A DNA stretch of 64,000 nucleotides, from assembly GCF_022581195.2 (NCBI RefSeq), contig NC_061482.1, forward strand, positions 1,984,001-2,048,000. The letters run 5' to 3'. The position numbers and the translations under genes were made by a program. Shown one piece after another: positions 55,082-64,000 of this stretch. How positions within the stretch are numbered: position 1 is the first letter of the stretch; every line of letters starts with the position of its first letter. This stretch comes from Helicoverpa zea (Eukaryota > Arthropoda > Insecta > Lepidoptera > Noctuidae). The notes under the pieces were generated by a model that saw nothing but the letters and a program-made list of their open reading frames with translations, made no database searches and was not told where the DNA came from.

Positions 55082-55735
55082 TGTTCCAACTGTCGATAGC
55101 TAGATCAATTTTAGAATCAGCTTTGATTGTTTATCTAGTGTCTGCAAACTTTTAGTCGGCTAATAGTTTGATTCATCATCCTCCGACTTTTCCCAACTAT
55201 TTTGGGGTCGGCTTCCAGTCTAACCGGATTCAGCTGAGCACCAGTGCTTTACAAGGAGCGACTGCCTATCTGACCCCCTCAACCTAGTTGCCCGACACCC
55301 CTTGGTTAGACTGGTGTCGGACTTACTAGCTTCGGACTACCCGTAACGACAGCCAAGGATGTTCTATGTCAGTCGGCTAATAGTTGGATTGGGATCATTT
55401 AAATCAGTTTAAAGATTTTTATAACGTAATCTAGACTTAAATTATTCCAACTGTCCATTGCTAGATCAGTTTTAGATTCAACTTTGATTGTTTATCTAGA
55501 TTCTGCTAAACTTTTAGTCGGTCGATAGTTTGATTGGGGTCATTCAAATCAATTTAAAGATTTTTTTACCGCAATCTAGACCAGATTATTGCAACTGTCC
55601 ATTTCTAGATCAATTTTAGATTGAACTACGACGGTTTATCTTGAGTCTATAAACTTTTAGTCCGCCGATAGTTTGATTGGGGTCATTTAAATCAATTTGA
55701 AGATGAATGATCGGGTATCTGACTGGTATCAGATG
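55082..55735. repeat. Tandem array, ~144-bp unit, three copies, split by a SINE
   Basis: AACTTTTAGTCGG-type landmarks lie at 55147, 55509 and 55652. The last step is 143 bp; removing the SINE plus its duplicated target (217 bp) from the first step leaves 145 bp. Each unit has a CAACTGTC-ATTGCTAGATCA part and a GATTGGGGTCATT-AAATCA part. The sequence is related to the MITE ends at 53836. Confidence 0.8.
55174..55370 (-). mobile_element. SINE family A, 5'-truncated, inserted in the tandem array
   Basis: Flanked by AGTCGGCTAATAGTTTGATT (55154-55173) and AGTCGGCTAATAGTTGGATT (55371-55390), which differ at one base. The body reads GGGGTCGGCTTCCAGTCTAA, CTATCTGACCCCCTCAACCT, ACCCGTAACGACAGCC in the family order, with the 3' terminus GGAGGATGATGA on the minus strand. 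Confidence 0.92.
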
Positions 55736-55927
55736 GAATAAAAAGTTTAATTGAATTCACGACTTCTTTTGAAATTAAGTGTCAACCAACTGTTGGGCCA
55801 ATACTATTGGCTGACAGTTTCAACTTCAGTGTTTCATCTTCACTAATAATGATTATGTCATTAGTTTAATAGAGTGAAATAGAATGAAGTTTAAAGAGAC
55901 TTTCTAACTATTAATAGGTTGATAGTT

Positions 55928-58310
55928 ATTTATTTATTTATTTATTTAACAATTTATGTACACAGTGAACATATAAAAAAGAAATAGACATAGTATAGAA
56001 ATAGTACAAAGGTACTGCTTATTTCTAAATCGAAATCTCTTCCAGCAGACCCGTAGTAGGAGAGTTAGAATAAAGAGAAGTAGGTAGATAGACTGTGTAA
56101 AAGGACATAGTAAAGATATATAAATTACACATATATATATATAAAGCAAAAGATACATACATACAAAAATACATATTTTATAAAATAACTCTATGAAGAA
56201 GAGGAGGACAAATAGTAGCTTTTGAGTTTCTGTTTAAAAGTAGCAACAGTTTGACAGTTCCTTAATTCAGGCGGCAGCGAATTCCACAACCGTACTGCGT
56301 TTACTGTGAAGGAGAAGGAATAAAAGTCAGTGGAATGGGAGGGGATCTTAAGGAGAGATTTGAGATGCGTTCTGCAGAGCGCATCAGGCGAGCGAACAAA
56401 TGAGAAGCGTTCTCGCAGATAGGAAGGAGTTTTGGGATTAAAAAGGATATTAAAAAGGAGACACAAAATGCGCGTGTTCCTGCGAAGACGAATAGGGAGC
56501 CACTTGAGTTCTTTGCGAAAATGAGAAACATGATCATATTTTTTAGATTGAAAACAAACCGAATACATAGATTTTGCAACCGCTCAAGCTTATTTAAGAG
56601 CTCCTCTGTGGCATCCAAATAACAGGCATCCGCGTAGTCAATGATGGGTTGAATGAGAGTCTGAGCAAGAGAGATTTTGGTTTTCAAGGGCAAAAAGTAC
56701 TGGAGGCATTTCAGAGTGTGAAAGGTGAAGTGCACCTTGCGACTGACTTCATTGACCTGCGCAGACCATGATAAATGTGAGTCCATGATGACACCCAAAT
56801 TTTTTGCCGTTTCTGCATAGCTCAGTTGAACCCCACCTAAACAAAGAGGAGGCAAAGACGCAACATCAAGCCTGCCCCGCAAGTTTCTGCCGCCAATGAT
56901 CATGGCCTGAGACTTCTTGGGATTGATCTGTAGCCCAAAGGACTGCGCCCAGACCTCAATCATATTCAGGTCATGATTCATAGCGGCAATGGTAGATTCC
57001 GCATCGCATAACGGAAAATGTCTGTAGAGTTGTAAGTCGTCCGCATAGAGATGGAAGTTGGAAGAAATGACCTTAGTGACAGAGTCAATGAAAACAGAGA
57101 AAAGGAGAGGAGAGAGAACGCCACCTTGAGGTACGCCCGCAGAAAGGTTGCACCAATTGGAGGATAAGTTATTAAGCCGGACACACTGCGTACGGCCTTT
57201 AAGATAGGAGTCAAACCAACTTAACGTGGAAGAAGAAATATTAATAGATTTAAGGATACCAAGAAGAATGTCGAAATCGACAGAATTAAATGCACTGCTG
57301 AAGTCAAGGAGAACCAGTAACGTCAGGGATTTATTTTCCATCGCAAGACGGATGTCGTCAGTAACCTTCAACAGTGCAGTTACAGTGCTATGACCGGGAC
57401 GAAAACCAGATTGTAAAGGGTGGAAAAGGTTATTGCGGGTAAGGAAAGAAGAAAGCTGAAAATGCACCAGGTGCTCCAGAACTTTGGACAGGTAAGGAAG
57501 GATTGAAATGGGTCTATAATCAGACATAGAAGCTGGATTGGAAATTTTAGGTAAAGGAATAACGATGGCTTCTTTCCAGGAATTAGGAAAAGAACAAGAG
57601 AACAGGGAGAAATTTAGGATATGTGTCAGGACAGGTAGGACAGTCGGTAGAGTTAAGAACACCATTCTAGAGCAAATGTTATCATTACCGACTGCACTAG
57701 AGGATATGGCAAGGATAGACTTTTTGACGTCGTCTTCAGTCACAGCACTCAGTTCAAACAAAGAGCACTGAGGCAACGGCAAACTAGCAAGCTCACTCAA
57801 TGTGCGGGCACGGACGTGTGGGTCCAAACGTACAGGGGGAGAGGAGAAGTAGTTATTAAGGGCACCCACGTCAGTGTCCCCACCAGCAGCGCAAGCAGCC
57901 TTACCGATGCCAACAGTTTTGAGAAATTTCCATACCTCAGAAGAGTTACGGTCATCGAGAGAATTGTGGAAGTAGCGTCTCTTTGCATCTCTACACATTC
58001 GACTACAACGGTTACGCAATGTCTTGTAGGTAATGAGGTTGCGTTCAGACGGACTGCGCTTCCACCTACGCTTGGCTCTGTCTCGACTGGCCATCACCTC
58101 CTTTATAGCAGAAGTGAGCCACGGAGCAGGAGCATACTTAACTTTGACACGGCGAAGTGGAGCATGAATGTCGAATAGTTCCAATAACTTACAATTAAAT
58201 AAACTCACCATTTCATTAACGCAGGTACTCATGAATATGCTAGACCAGTCAATGCAATCAGCATCACGCTTCAATGCCTCCAGATCAATGCCCTGTGAGT
58301 TATTTCTCCT
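55928..58310 (-). mobile_element. Second LINE lineage (CR1-group), 5'-truncated, antisense
   Basis: On the minus strand the endonuclease is gone; the reverse transcriptase, C-terminal region, ~260-bp 3' UTR and a (TAAA)n tail at 55928-55950 follow. The protein is clearly different from the element at 16168 (YADD and LDFSSAFN instead of FADD and CDLSKAFD). Assignment within the CR1 group (for example Crack- or Daphne-like) is tentative. Confidence 0.85.
56191..58274 (-). pseudogene. LINE ORF2 (reverse transcriptase), frameshifted near its end
   Basis: From Met at 58274: RKVKYAP-type linker, RT core with SDYRPISILPYLSKVLEHL (~251), HPLQSGFRPGHSTVTALL (~285), LDFSSAFNSVD (~323), AGVPQGGVLSPLL (~379) and YADD (410-413). 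At about 56540 the frame changes within an A-run (minus strand): the original C-terminus continues in the other frame (KKYDHVSHFRKELKWLPIRL ... VNAVRLWNSLPPELRNCQTV) to a stop at 56191. Upstream of 58274 the frame extends some 15 codons (ETRRNNSQGIDLEALKRD) and then meets a stop. The RT motifs themselves are undamaged. Confidence 0.88.
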
Positions 58311-58319
58311 GGTTTCTTA

Positions 58320-59565
58320 TATTTTGAAGGAACTTATTCTAACCACAAAAGCCTTTGTATTACGTAACGAAAAAAATAGGCTCCAGACTTATTAGGATTT
58401 AAGAGAATTTCTTGGTACTTAATAAAAATACTCCACCTCCATTTTTCAACCATATAACATTTTCTGGAATAAAAACAAAACATTTAAGTTCCCTTGTCTA
58501 GAATAAAAAACTTAATCCTCGATCATCGAACAAAAATATTATAAGATTTCTTCTAGAAAAATAATAAACGAAAAAGTACTAAGTAATCCTATTAAGTGTA
58601 GTAGCAATTTCACTAGATAATTATAAACTGAACGAACAAAAATAAGAAAGACAAACTGTTATTTTTATAAACCATGAAGTATTAAAAATAACTATATCCA
58701 CTGTAGTCTACCTTTATAATCTTCAAAACGTTTTAGAGGAATGTTCTAAAGAAATATGGTGAATAAAAATAGTAAATAAGTATATATTTTGTGCTGCGAT
58801 TGAGTCAATAATGATACATCCAATACATTCTTATTTCGTTGTTCATTTTTATCGGATTGTTGCTTTTATTTCCTTTTGTGTTTGTCTGTCATACTATCCC
58901 ATTGAAGGAAACAAATCATAATACGTTCAGAGTAAACTACTTCACGCGTTTTCTGTATAGACAGTACTATAATCCTCCTTGTATTGTAACTTAATATAGA
59001 TTTTTTTATATTGGTCCGTCTTTGTATTCATCATTAACAGCGCTTCTCACGCGTAAATTTTCCACTAAGTAAAATAAATTACTCGGTTTGTACTGGTTAA
59101 TAAATATGTCACCTGAAACAAAGCGACTGATTTTTTGCCGCGAATCTATCGCGCGTATACGTTTACGCGATGCGAGAAAAAACCGCTAGAGTGAAAACGG
59201 TTTTTACTGGGCTACTAGATGTATATTAATTAAGCCATTTTCCAACAAAATTGTAACAAAGTTTACTTACAAAATTAGTTACAATAAATTGTGTTATTTA
59301 TCAGAAAAAAAAACTAACTTATATTTCTAGTCGCTACCGCTAATAAAACTTGTTTCTCGGTAAGAAACTCGTTTGATGTATCATCTCACTTTGTAGGAAA
59401 TAATATAAAAATTCTACATTTATATGAAAAAGTAGTTATTTCTTAGAAGACTGAGAAAATTGCTACGTCTTTGCGACGTTATTAAATCTTTGTATTTTAT
59501 TAATGTTAAGTTAATGCTAATATAATTACTTATTTTGTAAAATATATCATCTGCCTAGCCGTGGC
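58320..59565. other. Intron 5 stretch, nothing recognised
   Basis: Very AT-rich. A small GC patch at 59135-59190 (GCCGCGAATCTATCGCGCGT) stands out but has no partner or frame. Confidence 0.45.
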
Positions 59566-59569
59566 TGGG

Positions 59570-59915
59570 TGACTATCTCCTCCGAGCCTTTTTCCCAACT
59601 ATATTGGGGTCGGCTTCCAGTCCGCCGGTCCAGTCCGCTGGGTGACTATCTACGTCTTTAATGCTCCGTGTTTCGTAAAGCCCTTTAATTTGGTAAGACG
59701 GCTGTCATTTAAGCATCATTGGCAGTCGTTACGGGTAATCAGAGGCGAGAAAGTCTGACAATCAGGCATACCAAAGGGTTTAGTGTTGCCGGGGTAATTG
59801 AGCTGAGGAGGTCTGATATGAAGTCAAGCTTCGTAATACACTTGTTCTACCCAGCTACACCTGGAGTGACTGAAAGCCGATCTTAGTGTACTTGGAAAAG
59901 GCTAGGCTGATGATG
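59570..59915. mobile_element. Two SINE family A pieces head to head
   Basis: A reverse 3' end (CTCCGAGCCTTTTTCCCAAC, GGGGTCGGCTTCCAGTC; to about 59620) is followed by a forward, strongly diverged body (TTGGCAGTCGTTACGGGTAA, GAGCTGAGGAGGTCTGATAT) that ends GGCTAGGCTGATGATG. Confidence 0.65.
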
Positions 59916-60307
59916 TTAGTAGAGGCCAATACTCATAGTAACATTTCCCTTCTAAACTGATATAGATCTGCCAGTTTATTATATCCCGTTACATTGCAAA
60001 CCACTTCAGGTATATAGACACTCAAACACGAACAATTTATTTAACATACAAACACTTGTTAGTACCAAAATATTTGTATGCAGTAGTCAGACAACACTTT
60101 CATAATTTTATAACGTTTCAATTTAATTATGAAAGGTCAATGATTTTCCTAATGTTAAAATCTATACTCATATTATATAGCTGAAGAATTTTCTATATTT
60201 GCTTGAACACGCTATACTCACCCCATAAAAATGAAGAGGTTGGTTGCTTGAAAGCCTTGACTTCATAAACTACCAATAAGATTCTAAAAATCTTTCTAAG
60301 CTGGATA

Positions 60308-60555
60308 GCCCATTCATAAGGCAGGCTGTAGACCAATTGCCCATTCATAGGGCAGACTGTAGACCAATTGCTCATTCATAAGGCAGGCTGTAGACCAATT
60401 GCCCATTCCTAAGGCAGGCTGTAGACCAATTGCCCATTCATAAGGCAGGCTGTAGACCAATTGCCCATTCCTAAGGCAGGCTGTAGACCAATTGCCCATT
60501 CATAAGGCAGGCTGTAGACCAATTGCCCATTCCTAAGGCAGGCTGTAGACCAATT
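60308..60555. repeat. 31-bp tandem repeat, eight copies, upstream of exon 6
   Basis: GCCCATTCATAAGGCAGGCT plus GTAGACCAATT repeats with a constant 31-bp step (60308, 60339, 60370, 60401, 60432, 60463, 60494, 60525). From the third copy on, units alternate CATTCATA and CATTCCTA, giving a 62-bp higher-order period. All frames stay open on the minus strand, which is a by-product of the repeat. Confidence 0.95.
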
Positions 60556-60697
60556 TTATCAGGGTACGTGAAGTAGTCGTTACTATGCGCTAATTAAACT
60601 ACAAGTAGGAGCAAACAGAAGTCACTAATACCCCCAAAAAAATCTTATAAAAATCCAGTCTTGCCTTAACTAACCCTTCAATTTTCTTCGTCACCAG

Positions 60698-60869
60698 GTA
60701 TTCAGTGGTGCAGCAACCTGCTTCTACGCGTTCATAGGATTCGACATCATCGCGACCACAGGGGAAGAAGCGAACAACCCCAAGAGATCCATTCCTCTGG
60801 CCATCGTCAACAGCCTCGGCATCATCCTCCTGGCTTATGTATCGACTTCTATCATCCTCACGCTTATGG
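60698..60869 (+). CDS. CAT transporter exon 6 (TM6-TM7)
   Basis: The exon is 172 bp; the acceptor is TCACCAG and the donor GTAAGT. It enters in phase 0 and leaves in phase 1. It encodes VFSGAATCFYAFIGFDIIAT, then TGEEANNPKRSIPLAI and the TM7 helix (NSLGIILLAYVSTSIILTLMG). SGAATCFYAF-GFD-IA-TGEE-NP is the strongest diagnostic stretch of the CAT family. The following exon was not found before 64000, so the gene runs out of the window. A 31-bp tandem repeat ends 142 bp upstream of this exon. Confidence 0.95.
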
Positions 60870-60904
60870 GTAAGTGGATCTATTTTACAAGCTTTTATTT
60901 AACT

Positions 60905-60945
60905 TGCAATGTATGTATGTATGTATGTAACTATGTGTGTTCGGG
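60905..60945. repeat. (ATGT)n microsatellite after exon 6
   Basis: Repeated ATGT units start about 40 bp after the exon 6 donor. Confidence 0.7.
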
Positions 60946-61064
60946 TGGAATTTTACAACTCAATTTTAAGGCTACCTACTTGTTTAGTTTTGATGACAGT
61001 TTGGATGTGACGTCATCCTAAATCCAACATGGCTAAAAAAAAGTCAAATCATTTCACAAGCACT

Positions 61065-62555
61065 TATGAACGTCAAAAAATATAAATAAAGTTGATTCTA
61101 GTTGCCCATTCCAAAAGTAGCTTCCTATGGAGAAGAACGGGCAAGAAACTCCATGGTTACTCTTTTTAAAAATAATAGGTATTACAGCTTGTATGTATTG
61201 ATACATACTATAATAACATGCGAAGATCATGTAGAATCACAATAGACAAAGAATATGAGAATAAATAATAATAAAAAAAGATTAAAATGCTACATGGTGT
61301 TCACATTTACAAATCAGTTTATATTTTTGTACAAAGTTACAAACAAACAATCAAAAGAATAACACAATCTTACTAGCGGGTGTAATTTTAAATTCGCAAT
61401 AATTTGATACTGTCAGTGCATCCTATGGAGCAGGACCAGCATGTTTCCAAGCATTTTTATCTTGAATATAATCTTCTAATTTATAATATGCGTTTTTACA
61501 AAGTGTGGCTTTTATATGAGTTTTAAACCGCACGTCATTTAGTTCCAGAATGTTGTCTGGTATTTTATTATAACATTTGACACAATATCCCATGAAAGAT
61601 GTATGTACTTTAGATAGTCTAAACTGCGGGATAGCTATTTTATTTTTATTTCGAGTGTTATAATTATGTCTATCACATATTTTATCAAACAAATGTAGGT
61701 TTTTCCTAACATACATGATATTTTCATATATAAATTGGCAAGGCACGGTCATAATATTAATGTTTTAAACAGTTCCCTAAGAGATTCACGACCACTTAAG
61801 TTGTACATAGCTCTGACAGCTCGCTTTTGCAAGATAAATATGCATTAAATGTCAGCAGCTCGTCCTCACAGCAGAATGCCGTACGACATGATGCTGTGGA
61901 AGTAACTAAAATATACCAGTCTAGCTGTTTCTACGTCCGCTAGCTGCCTCATCTTTCTAATAGCATAGGCGGCCGAGCTAAGACGACCCGCAAGAGATGT
62001 TATGTGGGGTCCCCATTGTAGTTTTTTGTCAAGAGTGATTCCCAGGAAAACTGTCTGATTTATAAATTCTAGTTTTTGACTGTTGAGTATTATGTCACAT
62101 TCACTACTTTTTACATTTGGCAATGAAAATCGAATGCATTTCGTTTTTTTTTCATTAAGAGCCAAGTTATTTGCGTTGAACCAATTTTGGACCTGGATAA
62201 TGGAATTGTTTACGTCGTCTAGGTTACGTCTACCCCGATCAATGTTAAAAATAAGAGAGGTATCATCGGCAAACAACACCATCCTAGGTTGATTATCAAA
62301 TAGATAGGACAAATCATTAATATAAACTAAAAAGAGGAACGGACCTAATATGGAACCTTGTGGTACGCCCATTGCCATCATTGAGCCCAGTGAATTTACG
62401 CCGTTTACTTGAACTTTAAGTTGCCGATCGTTTAGATACGATTTTAATAACTGGAGGGATGTATCTTTGATTCCGTAATGCTCTAACTTCCGCAAAAGCG
62501 TTTCGTGATTTACACAGTCAAACGCTTTTGAGAGATCGCAGCTAAATATACAAGA
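61065..62555 (-). mobile_element. CR1-like LINE, sister subfamily, 5'-truncated
   Basis: On the minus strand the fragment begins inside the RT (about 62555, frame reading FSCDLSKAFDCVNHE-like) and continues to a 3' UTR with GTAACCATGGAGTTTCTTGC and GGAAGCTACTTTTGG. The protein is about 60% similar by eye to the element at 16168, so it is a separate subfamily rather than a recent copy. The 3' tail is eroded near 61065. Confidence 0.85.
61423..62555 (-). pseudogene. LINE reverse-transcriptase remnant, two frames
   Basis: The first frame (61866-62495) has LEHYGIKDTSLQLLKSYL, MGVPQGSILGPFLFLVYIND and FADDTSLIF, then LGITLDKKLQWGPHI and YFSYFHSIMSYGILL. After about 61866 the frame is lost; the C-terminus resumes (61423-61752) with ENIMYVRKNLHLFD, IPQFRLSKVHTSFMGYC and AYYKLEDYI. 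At least one frameshift and probable stops lie between them. Confidence 0.88.
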
Positions 62556-62569
62556 TGGTGGACTAGTTA

Positions 62570-64000
62570 TTTTTAAGGTACTTATATTTTAAATAGATAT
62601 TATACAAAAAAACTCTTTAACATATTTACACAAAAAATTCAAACTATTACTATATTTACAAACTAAATTATTCCCTACAACTTACCAACAAACTAAAATA
62701 AAAAAGGGAATAAAAAAAACAAAATCAAAAACCAGCTGAGAGTCAAGCGTCGAAGTAGTCCTCCGCATCGCTGTTCCCCGGAAACGTGCCCAGAAGACTG
62801 GCCGCATAGCCACGTTGATTATAATCTATTTTTATTTTTTGTTAGAGTATGCTGGTAGTTTTGAAGGTCGAGAATCTAGCTTGTTATTCCTAAGTTTGAA
62901 ACAACTGTTTACTATGAGGTTTCACGTATATTATAAGTGTTTTTATTAAAGAAAATTGGGTCGGCTATGTTATTGATGTAAATAGGCCTAAGTTAAATAG
63001 TGCCTGGTCGTTATGATGTGTGCAAATTATCAGCCGATAAACGTAAAATAAAAAAAGACGGGTGAGCATTAATGTTTAACGCTACTTTGAGTCCTCAAGG
63101 TCCTCACCATGTTTCACCAAGTACCAGGTTACCGAAAAAAACAAAAGGTAACTTGTATAGGGCCGAAATAAACTAGCAATTTACTTACCATGTTATTTAT
63201 TTAGTGAATGTATGATAGTTCACTAAACATAGAGACTAAAACCACACTCCTGAACTCAAACCTAAGTGAAAACGTAAAATTGATATCTTTATGATAATGC
63301 CCAATTATATCCCATCCTACTTTAAAAACACATGTGGTCTACTCATATATTGTCCATTATAACATGATACTAAAAATAGGCCAGTCCTCCATAAAAATAC
63401 AATATAAACTAACGTAATAACATCCCTGCATAATATTACTCAAGCCATTTATTACTTAGGCTATATTAAGTTTCGATTAAAATGTTATAAACTTATAACA
63501 ATATTGCTGCGTTATTAATTGGCCATTTACATCGACCGACGCCGACGCCACTAACGTAGATTAAACCGATTTAGCTGGCCAAAAGTCTTTTTTTTTTTAA
63601 AGTTTATCATCAAATTGTGGGTAAAATGGAAAGAGGAGTATCCCAGCAACAAGAATTTACCACATCTACCCACCAAACATGCGATATGCGCTTGCACCAG
63701 AAGTTAGAACTTGACCTTAGTGCAAATTTTACTTTATACGTTTTTAGAGATCTCAGTAGACGGTATTAAAGAAAAATTATTTTTGTGCTCTCTAATTGAT
63801 ATTAAGCAACTATTGTGATGGAATCGAGTTGTGCAGGTAACAGTTATTATATTTTAATGTATTTTAAGTGTGATCACTTAATTTTTTATAGTATTATTTC
63901 AATTTTAAAAGAGGGTGTGAAAGCAAAATATTTTTTTAGTAATTTTCTTGTTTAAACACAATTTTGTTATATTATCGCGTTCGACCGCGTAATATTTTTT
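62570..64000. other. Intron 6 (start), nothing recognised
   Basis: AT-rich sequence without a CAT exon. The expected continuation after TLMG was searched for by eye in the + frames and not found, so the next exon lies beyond the window. Confidence 0.5.

Larger units (their letters stand above)
954..60869 (+). other. Cationic amino acid transporter gene (SLC7A/CAT family), six exons, 3' end outside window
   Basis: Six exons on the + strand join without a frame break. Exon junction phases are 0, 1, 0, 1, 0 and the last exon leaves in phase 1. Every listed intron starts GT and ends AG. The joined product is about 302 residues and covers the N-terminal tail and roughly the first seven membrane segments of a CAT carrier; complete CATs are usually 600-700 residues, so about half is missing downstream. 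The wording is closer to vertebrate SLC7A4 (RCL-T-DLT-LGVG start, GWN-LEY segment, NW-G-F-P-G-SG loop, RS-PLAI) than to CAT-1, which is a judgement from memory of the families. CAT proteins sit in the plasma or vesicle membrane and move cationic amino acids, but SLC7A4 itself has little shown transport activity, so the substrate is uncertain. Confidence 0.9.

Noticed and set aside
57538..58395. Forward-strand frames of 75-120 codons
   Set aside because: They are shadows of the antisense LINE reverse transcriptase at 56191-58274.
60193..60499. Repetitive antisense frames reading GQLVYSLPYEWAI-like units
   Set aside because: They are translations of the 31-bp tandem repeat in successive frames, with no other support.
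60308..60555. CRISPR-like regular repeat
   Set aside because: Units are directly contiguous with no spacers, and the context is animal intronic DNA.
62570..64000. Exon 7 of the transporter
   Set aside because: No + strand frame preceded by AG and followed by GT continues the CAT sequence after LTLMG.

Overview
The window is animal nuclear DNA, most likely from a moth or butterfly (Lepidoptera, possibly a noctuoid). It is AT-rich, contains GT-AG spliced exons, and is crowded with repeat types familiar from lepidopteran genomes: tRNA-headed SINEs with ATG/GAT tails, CR1-like LINEs, a mariner, many small TIR elements, and repeats ending in CAGACAGACAG or GGACGGACGGAC runs. There are no prokaryotic operons, rRNA genes, CRISPR arrays or viral genes. 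The organism call is inference from repeat content; no marker gene fixes the species.

Only one host gene is supported. It lies on the + strand, runs through almost the whole window and encodes a cationic amino acid transporter of the SLC7A (CAT) family, closest in motif wording to SLC7A4/CAT-4. Six exons join in frame with matching phases: 954-1098, 20724-20877, 22108-22235, 23979-24081, 53180-53388 and 60698-60869. They give about 302 residues from the probable start through the seventh membrane segment. The rest of the protein must lie beyond position 64000. Introns are about 19.6, 1.2, 1.7, 29.1 and 7.3 kb.

Intron 1 (1099-20723) holds a near-perfect ~155-bp-arm hairpin (2629-2995), several SINEs with clear target-site duplications, TAA/TTA-flanked MITEs and an antisense CR1-like LINE (about 16168-20110). 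That LINE keeps an open endonuclease/reverse-transcriptase ORF and a degenerate ORF1 resembling an SGNH esterase. Just before exon 2 the acceptor and first ~54 bp of that exon are duplicated as a dead exon copy. Intron 4 (24082-53179) contains a 147-bp tandem array inside a 2.9-kb TIR element, a deleted mariner with a 21-bp palindrome, a 5'-truncated CR1 copy and more MITEs. Intron 5 carries a ~144-bp tandem array split by a SINE, a second LINE lineage (antisense, frameshifted) and a 31-bp tandem repeat close to exon 6. The final 3 kb holds a third CR1-type fragment.

All repeats except the exon copy appear to be ordinary mobile-element load within introns. No clearly new biological system is visible. 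The best leads are the duplicated exon front, the long intronic hairpin, the 147-bp array and the group of MITEs sharing a terminal motif.
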